Counted from the first letter of the stretch, positions 19,221 to 28,708 are shown. The stretch: DNA of 64,000 nt from Sphingopyxis sp. GW247-27LB (GCF_002277025.1 NZ_NIWD01000007.1:167354-231353), one strand, 5' to 3'. The notes: generated by a model not told the origin, from the sequence alone. Program-made: numbers and translations.

Positions 19221-20117
19221 ATGACCACCCAAACCCTCCCTACCGTCCGCGGTAAGCTCACCCCCCGAGCCCCGCTCGCCCCGCTTGTGTGGTTCAAGTC
19301 GGGCGGCCCCGCCGACTGGCTGTTCGAGCCGAAGGACGCCGACGACCTCGCCCATTTCCTGCGCGACCTCGACCCCGCCGTCCCCGTCATGGCGCTCGGT
19401 CTCGGCTCGAACCTCATCGTCCGCGACGGCGGCTTTCCGGGCGTCGTCGTCCGGCTCGGCAAGGCGTTCGCCACGGTCGAAGCCCTCGACGCCACGACGC
19501 TGCGCTGCGGTGGCGGCGCGTCGGGTATCCTCGTCTCCTCGACCGCGCGTGACGCCGGGGTCGCGGGGATGGAGTTCCTGCGCTCGATCCCCGGCACCGT
19601 CGGCGGCTTCGTGCGCATGAACGGCGGCGCCTATGGCAGCGAGGTCAAGGACATATTGGTCGAGGCTGAGGTGGTGCTGCGTTCGGGCGAGCGCCGCACG
19701 CTCGCGCTCGCCGATCTCGGCTACACCTATCGCCACAGCGAATTGCCCGAAGGCGCGGTCGTGATCGGTGCGACCTTCCGCGGTCGTCGGGGCGAACCGC
19801 AGGCGATCCAGGCCGAAATGGACCGCATCTCGGCCAGTCGCGAAGCCTCGCAGCCGCTGCGCTCGAAAACCGGCGGCTCGACCTTCAAGAACCCCGAGGG
19901 GCACAAGGCGTGGCAGCTTGTCGACGAGGCCGGGTGCCGCGGTTTCGCAGTCGGCGGCGCGCAGGTCAGCGAGAAGCATACCAATTTCCTGATCAACACC
20001 GGCGATGCGACGAGCGCCGATATTGAGGCGCTGGGCGAGGAAGTCCGCCGCCGGGTCAAGGCGAAGAGCGGCGTCGAACTGCAATGGGAGATTCAACGCG
20101 TGGGAGTGGCGACGTGA
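19221..20117 (+). CDS. murB: UDP-N-acetylenolpyruvoylglucosamine reductase
   Basis: 298 residues. FAD- and NADPH-dependent reduction giving UDP-MurNAc in the cytosol. FAD-binding features include GLGSNLIVRDGGFPG, GGGASG and EFLRSIPGTVGGFVRMNGGAYG; the catalytic segment is SKTGGSTFKNPEGHKAW, and EKHTNFLIN lies near the C-terminus. The ATG at 19221 was chosen; an in-frame TTG at 19212 is possible but lacks a better ribosome site. It overlaps the DUF4262 gene by 4 nt. Confidence 0.94.
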   Translation: MTTQTLPTVRGKLTPRAPLAPLVWFKSGGPADWLFEPKDADDLAHFLRDLDPAVPVMALGLGSNLIVRDGGFPGVVVRLGKAFATVEALDATTLRCGGGASGILVSSTARDAGVAGMEFLRSIPGTVGGFVRMNGGAYGSEVKDILVEAEVVLRSGERRTLALADLGYTYRHSELPEGAVVIGATFRGRRGEPQAIQAEMDRISASREASQPLRSKTGGSTFKNPEGHKAWQLVDEAGCRGFAVGGAQVSEKHTNFLINTGDATSADIEALGEEVRRRVKAKSGVELQWEIQRVGVAT

Positions 20118-20608
20118 ATGCTGATCCTGCCCTTACCGAATATGAAGCCAGGCTGCTTCAGAATATCGAAAATCACGGCTGCCAGGTGACTTACGTTTTT
20201 GACCCAACGGGTGAGCATAAGTCGTTCTCCTATTCGGCCGGATTGCCGATTTCGATTGGTCAGCCTGACGTGATCGTCTTCGGGCTGTCGAAGGAGCTGA
20301 TGCATTTCATGATAAACGAAGTGGCAGCTCAGTACCGTAAGGGCCTTGAACTTTTCGAAGGCCAAATCATTGAAGGGTTAATCGAAGGCTATCCCTGTGT
20401 TGCTCGCCGGGTGTTGAGCGAAAATATCGAGGATTACTTCAGTTCGGCGATGTGGGTGCATGGGCGCGCGTTGGGCAGGCCAATGGACGTGGCATTTCAG
20501 CTCGTATGGCCCGGTGTTGAACAGCGCCTTTTTCCGTGGGAGGAAGGCTGCGATGAGGCTGTTATTGCTGCGCAACCTCCCCTTTACACGCAGAGGATGA
20601 ATTCATGA
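20114..20608 (+). CDS. DUF4262-family protein inserted in the dcw operon
   Basis: 164 residues from a GTG in a GTGA overlap with murB, and its own TGA overlaps the ddlB ATG. The DUF4262 pattern is visible: NIENHGCQVTYVF near the start, FSYSAGL, PDVIVFGLSKELMHFMIN, then FQLVWP and RLFPWEEGCDEAV..QPPLY at the end. Function is unknown for the family. Base composition differs sharply from its neighbours: 28 of 60 bases are G/C in 20161-20220 and 30 of 60 in 20281-20340, against about 70% nearby. The seamless overlaps show it is co-translated with murB and ddlB despite signs of transfer. Confidence 0.85.
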   Translation: MNADPALTEYEARLLQNIENHGCQVTYVFDPTGEHKSFSYSAGLPISIGQPDVIVFGLSKELMHFMINEVAAQYRKGLELFEGQIIEGLIEGYPCVARRVLSENIEDYFSSAMWVHGRALGRPMDVAFQLVWPGVEQRLFPWEEGCDEAVIAAQPPLYTQRMNS

Positions 20609-21528
20609 CCCGCGGCCCCTGGCATGTCGCCGTTCTGATGGGCGGCTGGTCGGCCGAGCGCGAGGTGTCGCTGATGAGCGGCAAGGGCATCGCCGACGCG
20701 CTCGAATCGCGCGGGCACCGGGTCACGCGCATCGACATGGACCGCGACGTCGCGCTGCGGCTCGCCGAGGCGAAACCCGACATCGTGTTCAACGCGCTCC
20801 ACGGCGTCCCCGGCGAGGACGGGACGGTGCAGGGGATGCTCGACCTGATGGGCCTCAAATACACTCACAGCGGGCTCGTCACCTCGGTGATCGCGATCGA
20901 CAAGGAGTTGACGAAGCAGGCGCTTGTGCCGCATGGAATCCCGATGCCAACGGGGGTGATGGTCGACAGCGAAAGCCTGTTTTCAGCCGACCCCTTGCCG
21001 CGCCCCTATGTCCTCAAGCCCGTCAACGAAGGCTCGTCGGTCGGGGTCGCGATCGTCAAGGACGACAGCAATTACGGCAACCCGATCGCGCGGGGCGCCG
21101 TCGGCCCGTGGCAAGAGTTCGACCGCCTGCTCGCCGAACCCTTCATCAAGGGACGCGAGCTCACCGTCGCGGTGCTCGGCGATCGGGCGCTCGGGGTGAC
21201 CGAGCTGCGCGTCAAATCGGGCTTCTACGACTATGACGCCAAATATACCGAAGGGCTCACCCAGCATGTCTGCCCGGCCGACGTGCCGGCGGAGATCGCA
21301 GAACGGATGAAGAGCCTCGCGGTCGAGGCGCACCGCCTGCTCGGCTGCAAGGGCGCCTCGCGCTCCGACTTCCGCTGGGACGACGAGCACGGCCTCGCCG
21401 GCATCTTCCTGCTCGAGGTCAACACCCAGCCCGGCATGACCCCGCTGAGCCTCGTTCCCGAACAGGCTCGCGCCATCGGCATGGACTATGCCGAACTCGT
21501 CGAACGCATCGTGGAGGAAGCGTTATGA
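20605..21528 (+). CDS. ddlB: D-alanine:D-alanine ligase
   Basis: 307 residues, ATP-grasp enzyme that makes the D-Ala-D-Ala dipeptide used by MurF. VLMGGWSAEREVSL and ALHGVPGEDGTVQG are N-terminal signatures; KPVNEGSSVGV is the ATP-grasp loop, and DFRWDDEHGLAGIFLLEVNTQPGMTPLSL carries the metal-binding and C-terminal motif. ATGA overlaps join it to the DUF4262 gene upstream and ftsQ downstream. Confidence 0.95.
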   Translation: MTRGPWHVAVLMGGWSAEREVSLMSGKGIADALESRGHRVTRIDMDRDVALRLAEAKPDIVFNALHGVPGEDGTVQGMLDLMGLKYTHSGLVTSVIAIDKELTKQALVPHGIPMPTGVMVDSESLFSADPLPRPYVLKPVNEGSSVGVAIVKDDSNYGNPIARGAVGPWQEFDRLLAEPFIKGRELTVAVLGDRALGVTELRVKSGFYDYDAKYTEGLTQHVCPADVPAEIAERMKSLAVEAHRLLGCKGASRSDFRWDDEHGLAGIFLLEVNTQPGMTPLSLVPEQARAIGMDYAELVERIVEEAL

Positions 21529-22463
21529 GCAGCACGCGGATCAAGCGCGCCAAGGCGCCGCCGCGCCGCCCGGCGCGCGGATCGAAGAAGCGCCGGACGG
21601 TCAGGACGTCGCGGGTCGACGCGATCATCAACGCGCTGCCGATCAGCCCGCAGGCGCTCCAGCGCGTCGCCAACTGGACGATCGGCCTCAGCCTCGCCGG
21701 CGTCCTCGCGGTTGGCGCGCACGCGACGGGCGTAACGCAGAAGGTGCAGGAGGAATGGGCGCAGGCGGTCGGCCGCGCGGGCTTCCAGGTCAAGAAGGTC
21801 GAGGTGGTCGGCGCCGAACGGATCGACCGGCTCAAGGTCTACGATATCGCGCTCGCGCAGAAGGACCGCTCGATGGCCGCGGTCGACCTTCAGGATGTCC
21901 GCCACGACCTGATGAAATATGGCTGGATCAAGGACGCGCGCGTGTCGCGGCGGCTGCCCGACACGCTCGTCGTCGACATCGTCGAGCGCACCCCGGCGGC
22001 GATCTGGCAGAATGGCGGGCGCCTGTCGCTGATCGACGAAAAGGGCGTCGTGCTCGAACCGGTGTCGGTCGCGACGATGCCCGACCTGCCGCTCGTCATC
22101 GGACCAAAGGCGAACCAGCGCTCGCAGGATCTCGACCGCCTGCTCGCCGAGGCGAGCAGCCTCAAGGAGTTGCTCGCGGGCGCGACCTGGGTCGGCAACC
22201 GCCGCTGGGATCTCCGCTTCCGCAGCGGGGAAACGCTGTCGCTGCCCGAGGGCGAGGCCGAGGCGAAGGCGGCACTCGCCAAGTTCGCGCATATGGACGG
22301 CGCCAACCGGCTGCTCGGCCGCGGCATATTGCGTTTCGACATGCGCGATCCCGGGCGTTTCGTGCTACGCCTGCCGCACGAGGGCCAGGTGGCGCCCGCG
22401 AAGCTCGACGCCGCGCGCGAGGCCGCCGACGCCCTCGCCGCGAGCACCGCGAACGAAGGATAG
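21525..22463 (+). CDS. ftsQ: cell division protein FtsQ
   Basis: 312 residues. The strongly basic cytoplasmic N-terminus (KRAKAPPRRPARGSKKRR) is followed by one transmembrane helix (about 50-68), then a POTRA domain (about 80-150, FQVKKVEVVGAERID) and the FtsQ beta domain. FtsQ scaffolds FtsB/FtsL in the divisome. The order ddlB-ftsQ-ftsA-ftsZ supports the call. The C-terminal tail is Ala-rich. Confidence 0.93.
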   Translation: MSSTRIKRAKAPPRRPARGSKKRRTVRTSRVDAIINALPISPQALQRVANWTIGLSLAGVLAVGAHATGVTQKVQEEWAQAVGRAGFQVKKVEVVGAERIDRLKVYDIALAQKDRSMAAVDLQDVRHDLMKYGWIKDARVSRRLPDTLVVDIVERTPAAIWQNGGRLSLIDEKGVVLEPVSVATMPDLPLVIGPKANQRSQDLDRLLAEASSLKELLAGATWVGNRRWDLRFRSGETLSLPEGEAEAKAALAKFAHMDGANRLLGRGILRFDMRDPGRFVLRLPHEGQVAPAKLDAAREAADALAASTANEG

Positions 22464-22475
22464 GAACCGTATAGC

Positions 22476-23732
22476 ATGGCGCCGCCGCGCATCGAGAAGA
22501 TCATCACCGCGCTCGATGTCGGGTCGTGGAAGGTCTGCGCCCTGATCGCGGGCCAGACCGCCGACGGCCAGCTCCACGTCCTCGGCACCGGTCAGCGCGA
22601 AAGCCGCGGGGTCCAGCGCGGCTATGTCGCCGACATGGAGCAGACCGAGCATATCGTGCGCGAGGCGATCGAACAGGCCGAGCGGATCGCGGGGCTCAAC
22701 ATCGACGACGTCTGGGTCGCTTTCTCCGCCGGCGGCCTCGTCAGCGACGTCGCGCCGATCGAAAGCGAACTCGGCGGGCACCGCATCGAGCAGGAGGATG
22801 TCGACGACCTTCTCGCCGCCGGCCGCGCGGGCATCGATCCCGAGGGGCGGATGATCCTTCACGCCCAGCCCGCGCTCTACACGCTCGACGGGCTCACCGG
22901 GGTCAAGAACCCGATCGGTCTCCACGCCGACCGTCTTGGCGTCGACATCCACATCATCATGGCCGACGGCGCGCCGGTGCGGAACCTGGAGGCGGCGGTG
23001 CGCCAGGCGCATCTCGACGTCAATGCGGTCGTCGCCTCGCCGATCGCGGCGGGGCTCGCGTGCCTCTCCGAAGAGGAACGCGACCTCGGCGTTGCGCTCG
23101 TCGAACTCGGCGCGGCGGTGACCACCGTGTCGCTCTACGCCGGCGGGATGCTCGTCGAAATGGTGTCGCTGCCCTTCGGCGCGACCGACATCACCGACGA
23201 CATCGCCTCGGCCTTCGGAATCAGGCGAAGCCAGGCGCAGCGGCTGCAAAGCTTCTACGGCTCGGCCTCGGCGAGCCCGCGCGACAATAACGAGATCATC
23301 GAACTCGATCCCGGCGCGCCCGCGGGCAGCGAGTCCCCACGCATCACCCGCGCCCAGCTCGTCTCGGTCATCCGCCAGCGCCTCGACGCGATGATGGGGG
23401 AGATCGGCCGGACGCTGAAGGACCTCCATTTCGTCGGCCCGATCGGCCGCCAGGTCGTGCTCGTCGGCGGCGGCGCCGACCTCAAGGGCATCGCCGACTA
23501 TACGCAGAGCGCGCTCGGCCGCGCCGCCCGCATCGGGCGACCGCGCGGCTTGCACGGCTTGCCCGATGCCCATTCGGGACCGGCTTTCGCGACGCTCGCG
23601 GGTCTGGTTCTCTATGCCGCGTCCGACCCGGTCGACCTGCGCGATCTGCCGACGATGGCGCAGGATATCTATCGCCCCAAGGGCGCTTCGATCCTGCAAC
23701 GACTGGTCACGGCATTGAAAAGCAGCTTTTGA
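22476..23732 (+). CDS. ftsA: cell division protein FtsA
   Basis: 418 residues, actin-like ATPase that tethers FtsZ to the inner membrane. TALDVGSWKVCALI is the first phosphate loop, GYVADMEQTEHIVREAIEQAERIAG opens the 1C domain, and VELGAAVTTVSLYAGG and VVLVGGGADLKGI are the later nucleotide motifs. The C-terminus ends in an amphipathic stretch, ILQRLVTALKSSF, the expected membrane-targeting helix. The start lies 12 bp after ftsQ. Confidence 0.95.
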   Translation: MAPPRIEKIITALDVGSWKVCALIAGQTADGQLHVLGTGQRESRGVQRGYVADMEQTEHIVREAIEQAERIAGLNIDDVWVAFSAGGLVSDVAPIESELGGHRIEQEDVDDLLAAGRAGIDPEGRMILHAQPALYTLDGLTGVKNPIGLHADRLGVDIHIIMADGAPVRNLEAAVRQAHLDVNAVVASPIAAGLACLSEEERDLGVALVELGAAVTTVSLYAGGMLVEMVSLPFGATDITDDIASAFGIRRSQAQRLQSFYGSASASPRDNNEIIELDPGAPAGSESPRITRAQLVSVIRQRLDAMMGEIGRTLKDLHFVGPIGRQVVLVGGGADLKGIADYTQSALGRAARIGRPRGLHGLPDAHSGPAFATLAGLVLYAASDPVDLRDLPTMAQDIYRPKGASILQRLVTALKSSF

Positions 23733-23765
23733 CGGCAGCACGACGAAAAGGTTAATTTTTTGGGT

Positions 23766-23805
23766 GATTCCAGCGTCACAATAGTGCAATGCGGTGGCAG
23801 GAATC
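23766..23805. promoter_or_regulatory. two GANTC sites in the ftsA-ftsZ gap
   Basis: The 152-bp gap before ftsZ holds GATTC at 23766-23770 and GAATC at 23801-23805, with an AT-rich tract just upstream (ggttaattttttggg, about 23749-23763). In Caulobacter, ftsZ transcription depends on GANTC methylation, so a cell-cycle-timed promoter here is plausible. No clear -35/-10 pair was assigned. Confidence 0.4.
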
Positions 23806-23884
23806 CGGGCGGCGGGACCACCGCCCGTTTGGGTCGCATGGTGAGGCAAGCGGCAGAGGTTCGCCGCTGCAGGGAGATAGTTTG

Positions 23885-25372
23885 ATGAGCATCGATATTG
23901 GCCCGCCGCAGGTCGATGAATTGAAGCCGCGCATCGCGGTCATCGGCGTCGGCGGCGCGGGGGGCAATGCCATCGCCAACATGATCGCCGCCCGCGTCGA
24001 GGGCGTCGATTTCGTCGTCGCGAACACTGACGCGCAGGCGCTCAACGCATCGCCGGCCGAGCGCCGCATCCAACTCGGCACGCAGATCACCCAGGGCCTC
24101 GGCGCGGGTTCGCGGCCCGAGGTTGGGCGCGCCGCGGCCGAGGAAAGCATCGCGCAGGTCGAAGAGGCGCTCAACGGCGCGCACATGTGCTTCGTCGCGG
24201 CCGGCATGGGCGGCGGCACCGGCACCGGCGCGGCGCCGGTCATCGCCAAGGCGGCGCGCGACCGCGGCATCCTGACCGTGGGCGTCGTCACCAAGCCCTT
24301 CACCTTCGAAGGCCAGCGCCGCATGCGCTCCGCCGACGCCGGCATCGCCGAGCTGCAGGACCATGTCGACACGCTGATTGTCATCCCGAACCAGAATCTC
24401 TTCCTCGTCGCCAATCCGAACACGACCTTCAAGGAAGCGTTCAGCATGGCCGACGAGGTGCTCCAGCAGGGCGTGCGCGGCATCACCGACCTGATGGTCA
24501 TGCCCGGCCTCATCAACCTCGACTTCGCCGACGTGCGCAGCGTGATGCGCGAAATGGGCAAGGCGATGATGGGCACCGGCGAGGCCGAGGGCGATGGCCG
24601 GGCGCTCGAAGCGGCGCAAAAGGCGATCGCCAACCCGCTGCTTGACGGCGTGTCGATGGCGGGCGCCAAGGGCGTGATCGTGTCGATCGTCGGCGGCGAG
24701 GACATGCGCCTGATGGAAGTCGACGAGGCCGCGAACCATATCCGCGAACTCGTCGATCCCGACGCCAACATCATCTGGGGCAGCGCCTTCAACGAGAATC
24801 TCGAGGGCAAGATCCGCGTCTCGGTCGTCGCGACCGGCATCGACGGCACGGGCGAATCCGCCGCCGCGGCGCCCGCGACGCGCAGCTTCTCCTTCGCGCC
24901 CGCGCGAACCGCCGCGCCCGCACCCGCGCCCGCGGCTCCCGTCGTCGAAGAGACGATCGAGCCGGCGGTGTCCGAAACGCCCGTCGTTTCGGCGCCCGAA
25001 GCCGAGGAAGACAGCGACCCGGCGCCGGGCTTCTCGCTCGGTGCGCATGCCGAGCCCGAAGCGCCGCACGCCGATGGGACGGCCGAGGCCGAGGAAGAGC
25101 CGATGGAACTGTCCGAGGTCGCGGCGACCTACGACGACACCGCCGACGAACTCATCCTGGGCGAGCCCGAAGCACCGGTCGCCGCCTATCAGCCGGCGCC
25201 CGCGGCCGCAGCCGCCGAACCGGGGCCGGCGCGCGCCGTCGGCGGCGGCACGCTGTTCGAGCGCATGTCGCGTCTGTCGCGCGGCTCGGCATCGCCCGAC
25301 GGCGATGACGACAAGGACAAGGACGACGGGGTCGATATTCCGCGCTTCCTGGGCCGGCAGAACAACCAGTAA
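23885..25372 (+). CDS. ftsZ: cell division GTPase FtsZ
   Basis: 495 residues, tubulin-like GTPase that forms the division ring. The nucleotide loop is GVGGAGGNA (21-29), the tubulin signature is GGGTGTG (109-115), and [11 protein letters not shown] is the T7 loop. A long acidic, Ala/Pro-rich linker (about 325-480) leads to the conserved C-terminal peptide DIPRFLGRQ, which binds FtsA. The ATG at 23885 follows AGGGAG; the upstream open frame is unconserved. Unlike many proteobacteria, lpxC does not follow. Confidence 0.97.
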   Translation: MSIDIGPPQVDELKPRIAVIGVGGAGGNAIANMIAARVEGVDFVVANTDAQALNASPAERRIQLGTQITQGLGAGSRPEVGRAAAEESIAQVEEALNGAHMCFVAAGMGGGTGTGAAPVIAKAARDRGILTVGVVTKPFTFEGQRRMRSADAGIAELQDHVDTLIVIPNQNLFLVANPNTTFKEAFSMADEVLQQGVRGITDLMVMPGLINLDFADVRSVMREMGKAMMGTGEAEGDGRALEAAQKAIANPLLDGVSMAGAKGVIVSIVGGEDMRLMEVDEAANHIRELVDPDANIIWGSAFNENLEGKIRVSVVATGIDGTGESAAAAPATRSFSFAPARTAAPAPAPAAPVVEETIEPAVSETPVVSAPEAEEDSDPAPGFSLGAHAEPEAPHADGTAEAEEEPMELSEVAATYDDTADELILGEPEAPVAAYQPAPAAAAAEPGPARAVGGGTLFERMSRLSRGSASPDGDDDKDKDDGVDIPRFLGRQNNQ

Positions 25373-25428
25373 CAGGGCTCTTGGGCGGCCGCACACGGCG
25401 GGCGGCCCGGAAACGGGATGATGGGCCC

Positions 25429-27192
25429 ATGTGGCGATCGCAAATGACGGCAAGGCCGCGACGCGCACGGCATGGCGCGTTCGCGCTGCTGTTGCTGTCG
25501 GCGGTCGCCGCCACCCCGGCGCAGGCGATGCAGGCGGCGCAGCCCGACGCCGCGACGCGCGCCGCGATGGACAGGCGCACCGCGGCGCGGACGATGCTGT
25601 CGTCGGCGCTCGGCCGCATCGCCGCCAATGCGAGCGATACCGGCGCGCTGCTCGACGCCGGGCGCGCCTCGATCGACCTCGAGGATTATCGCGCCGCGCT
25701 CGGCTTCCTCGTCCGCGCCGAACAGGCGGCGCCGCGCGACGGCGCGGTGAAGGCCGCGCTCGGGTCTGTGATGGTCCATATGGAAAACCCGACCCGCGCG
25801 CTCGACTATTTCGGCGAGGCGCAGTTGCTCGGCGCCCCCGAGCGACTGTTCCTTGCCGACCGCGGGCTAGCGCGCGACCTTTTGGGGCAACAGGATGCCG
25901 CGCAGCGGGATTATCAGATGGCGCTGTCGATCGCCCCGAATGAAGAGGTGACGCGGCGCTACGCGCTGTCGCTCGGGATCAGCGGCGACGCCGACCGCGC
26001 GATCCAGATGCTCGGCCCGCAGCTTCGCCAGTCCGATCGCGGCGCTTGGCGGCTGCGCGCGATGATCCTGGCGATGAACGATCGCGACAAGGAGGCGACC
26101 GAGATCGTCAACGCGACGATGCCCGCCGCGCTCGCGCAGAATATCCTGCCCTATCTGACCCGGATGGACCGTCTCAATCCGGCGCAGCAGGCCGCCGCCG
26201 CCCATTTCGGGCGCTTTCCGGCCGGCGAGCTGGGGCCGGCGCGCAAACCGGTGCAGGTCGCCTCGGCCACGCCGCGGACTCCGGACAGCGGCGCGCGCCG
26301 CGGATCGACGAGCCGCCGCCCCGCGGCCGTCGCGCCCGCGCCGACCCCGGCGCCGACGCCAGCGCCCGTCGCGGTGCGGCGCACGCCCGCTCCGATGCCG
26401 GCACCCACGCCCGCCCCGGCGGCGGCGCTGCCTCAGCCCAAACCCGCGCCGTCACCGCCCGCCGCGGCTTCGCCGCCCCCCGCGCCGACCCCGGCTCCCA
26501 CGCCACCGGTTCGCACGGCCACGGCACAGCCCGCGCCGATCGGGGTGGCGATCCGGCGCGATTCGGGGCCCATCGGGCCCGGCTTCTCGATCGCCGACAT
26601 GGGAAGCGGCGCGGCGCCCGCCGCGGCCGCGCCGGCCCCTGCGCCCGCGCCGGCCACAGCCGTATCCGCGCCAGCCCCGGCGCCCGCCGCCGCGGCGCCG
26701 CTCGCCTCGCTCGCCGATATCGTCAGCTCGATCGAAATCCCGCCCGAGGAGATGGCACCCTCCGACAATGCCGTTGGCGCCGCCACGCTCGCCAAGCTGC
26801 TCGAAGACAAGCGCAAGGCGGAAGCTGCCGAAGAGGCGAAGCGCGCGAAGGAAGAGGCGGCCGCCAAGGCGAGGGCCGAAGCCGACGCCAAGGCGAAGGC
26901 CGAGGCCGACAAGAAGAAGGCGAACCCCGCGCGTATCTGGGTCCAGATCGCGACCGGATCGAACCCCAAGGCGTTGGCGTTCGATTATAATCGCTTCGCC
27001 AAGCGCAATGCCGCGCTGTTCAAGGGCAAGTCGGGGTCGACCGCCGAATGGGGCCAGACCCGCCGCCTGCTCGTCGGCCCGTTCAAGGACCGCACGGCGG
27101 CGCAGGACTGGCTCGCCGATTACAAGAAGGCGGAGGGCGACGGCTTCCTGTTCAACAGCGAGGCGGGCGAAGCCGTCGATCCCGTCAAGTGA
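25429..27192 (+). CDS. TPR and SPOR-domain protein, exported
   Basis: About 587 residues. The basic N-terminus and hydrophobic stretch (HGAFALLLLSAVAATPAQA) form a signal peptide. TPR-like helices span about 50-250. A very long Pro/Ala-rich linker (about 265-425) and a charged helix KRAKEEAAAKARAEADAKAKAEADKKK follow. It ends in a SPOR domain (ARIWVQIATGSNPKALAFDYNRF..., LVGPFKDRTAAQDWL) that should bind denuded septal peptidoglycan. Its place behind ftsZ suggests a division role. The start is uncertain: 25444 or an earlier TTG at 25381 are alternatives. Confidence 0.8.
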   Translation: MWRSQMTARPRRARHGAFALLLLSAVAATPAQAMQAAQPDAATRAAMDRRTAARTMLSSALGRIAANASDTGALLDAGRASIDLEDYRAALGFLVRAEQAAPRDGAVKAALGSVMVHMENPTRALDYFGEAQLLGAPERLFLADRGLARDLLGQQDAAQRDYQMALSIAPNEEVTRRYALSLGISGDADRAIQMLGPQLRQSDRGAWRLRAMILAMNDRDKEATEIVNATMPAALAQNILPYLTRMDRLNPAQQAAAAHFGRFPAGELGPARKPVQVASATPRTPDSGARRGSTSRRPAAVAPAPTPAPTPAPVAVRRTPAPMPAPTPAPAAALPQPKPAPSPPAAASPPPAPTPAPTPPVRTATAQPAPIGVAIRRDSGPIGPGFSIADMGSGAAPAAAAPAPAPAPATAVSAPAPAPAAAAPLASLADIVSSIEIPPEEMAPSDNAVGAATLAKLLEDKRKAEAAEEAKRAKEEAAAKARAEADAKAKAEADKKKANPARIWVQIATGSNPKALAFDYNRFAKRNAALFKGKSGSTAEWGQTRRLLVGPFKDRTAAQDWLADYKKAEGDGFLFNSEAGEAVDPVK

Positions 27193-27213
27193 CCGGCGCT
27201 GAAACCAGCACCA

Positions 27214-27348
27214 ATCCTCCCCGTGGCGAAGCCATGGGGAGGGGGACCGCCCGCGTAGCGGGTGGTGGAGGGGCGGCGACGGAGCGTTGTTGCCCCTCCG
27301 TCAGCCCTTCGGGCTGCCACCTCCCCATCGCTGCGCGACAGGGAGGAT
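27214..27348. repeat. intergenic repeat with ATCCTCCC/GGGAGGAT ends
   Basis: A roughly 135-bp element begins atcctccccgtggcgaagcc and ends cgctgcgcgacagggaggat, with internal gggagggggaccgcc and gcccctccgtcag blocks. A second copy lies at 56433-56575. Its right end GGGAGGAT is 4 bp from the dgt ATG and appears to serve as that gene's ribosome-binding site. Confidence 0.88.
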
Positions 27349-27352
27349 CTGA

Positions 27353-28528
27353 ATGTCGCTGATTCCCAACTGCGCCAGCGACCCGGCGCATTCGCGGGGC
27401 CGCCGCCACGAGGAACCGGGCCGCGTCGTGCGCGGGCCGCGCGACGCGTTCCACCGCGACCGCGACCGGATCATCCACTCGATCGCTTTCCGCCGCCTGC
27501 GCCACAAGACGCAGGTGTTCGTTGCGCCCGACGGCGATCATTACCGCGTCCGGCTGACCCACAGCATCGAGGTCGCGCAGATCGGCCGCGGCATCGCGCG
27601 CGCGCTCGAGCTCAACGAGGATCTGACCGAGGCGCTCTGCCTCGCGCACGACATCGGCCACCCGCCCTTCGGGCACGCGGGCGAGGATGCGCTGAAGGCC
27701 GCGATGCGGACGCATGGCGGCTTCGACCATAATGGCCACACGCTGCGCACGCTCGCGCGGCTCGAATGCCCCTATCCGCGCTTCGACGGCCTCAACCTGA
27801 CGTGGGAGACGCTCGAGGGGCTCGCCAAGCATAATGGTCCCGTCCGCCATCCCGGCTGGGCGCTCGCCGACATCGACGCCGAATTTCCGCTCGACCTCGC
27901 GAGCCACGCCAGCCTCGAGGCGCAGGTCGCGGCGGTCGCCGACGACATCGCCTATGACAATCACGATATCGACGATGGGCTGCGCGCGGGCCTGCTCGAC
28001 CTCGACCAGCTGATGGCGCAGCCCTTCGTCGCCGCCAATTTCGCAGGGGTCGAGCGGCGCTTTCCCGGCGCCGCGCGCGAGCGGATGCTGCGCGAACTGG
28101 TGCGCGACCAGATCGGGGTGATGGTCAACGACGTGATCGCGACGACTGCGGCGAATATCGCCGACGCCGGGGTCGCGAGCTCCGCCGAAGTCCGCGCCGC
28201 CGGGCGCACTCTCGGCGGTTTTTCGCCCGACCTCGCGCGACAGGAACGCGACCTCAAGCGCTTCATGTACGCCAATCTCTATCATCACCCGTCGCAGCTC
28301 GCGGCGGCCGGGGCGGCGCAGGAGGTCGTCGGCCACCTCTTCGCCGCCTATGCCGACGACCCGTGTCGCATGGGTGACGACTGGGCTTCGCGTCTGCCCG
28401 ACGGCGATGCGGCGATCGTCCGCCACATCGGCGACTATATCGCCGGCATGACCGACCGCTTCGCGATCGACCGCTATGCCGAGATTTTCGGGCGCGATGC
28501 GGTGCCCGAGCCGCTCAGGCATGTGTGA
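27353..28528 (+). CDS. dGTPase-like HD-domain triphosphohydrolase
   Basis: 391 residues. HD-superfamily metal-dependent nucleotide hydrolase that splits dNTPs to nucleoside and triphosphate. RRLRHKTQVF precedes the first metal ligand H70 in LTHSIEVAQIGR; the HD pair is H99-D100 in AHDIGHPPFGH; and ADDIAYDNHDIDDGLR supplies the distal Asp. This is the shorter type-2 Dgt form, whose nucleotide specificity cannot be read from sequence. The ribosome site GGGAGGAT belongs to the repeat directly upstream. Confidence 0.88.
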   Translation: MSLIPNCASDPAHSRGRRHEEPGRVVRGPRDAFHRDRDRIIHSIAFRRLRHKTQVFVAPDGDHYRVRLTHSIEVAQIGRGIARALELNEDLTEALCLAHDIGHPPFGHAGEDALKAAMRTHGGFDHNGHTLRTLARLECPYPRFDGLNLTWETLEGLAKHNGPVRHPGWALADIDAEFPLDLASHASLEAQVAAVADDIAYDNHDIDDGLRAGLLDLDQLMAQPFVAANFAGVERRFPGAARERMLRELVRDQIGVMVNDVIATTAANIADAGVASSAEVRAAGRTLGGFSPDLARQERDLKRFMYANLYHHPSQLAAAGAAQEVVGHLFAAYADDPCRMGDDWASRLPDGDAAIVRHIGDYIAGMTDRFAIDRYAEIFGRDAVPEPLRHV

Positions 28529-28605
28529 CGACCGGACCCAAAGCCCTCCCCGAACAGACTATATCGATTGCCAACAGGGTTGCGTTCAGCCGACTCCCTT
28601 TTTCT

Positions 28606-28708
28606 CGTCACCCTGAACTTGTTTCAGGGTCCATGGCCTGCCTTTGCATTGGGCGCGGCGTCGAAGGAGAGATCTGGCCATGGATGCTGAAACAAGTTCA
28701 GCATGACG
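28606..28708. repeat. palindromic repeat, CTGAACTTGTTTCAG family
   Basis: Arms cgtcaccctgaacttgtttc and gaaacaagttcagcatgacg bound an inverted repeat related to the one at 19096-19198, with internal ccatggcctg and tggccatgga. It fills most of the 301-bp gap between the dGTPase gene and the next gene; nothing else was recognised in the gap. Confidence 0.88.

Noticed and set aside
23749..23763. CtrA-type site TTAA-N7-TTAA upstream of ftsZ
   Set aside because: Only one TTAA half is present (ggttaattttttggg); the second half-site does not match.
25373..27213. Expected lpxC after ftsZ
   Set aside because: No LpxC signature is present; the gene here is a TPR/SPOR protein.
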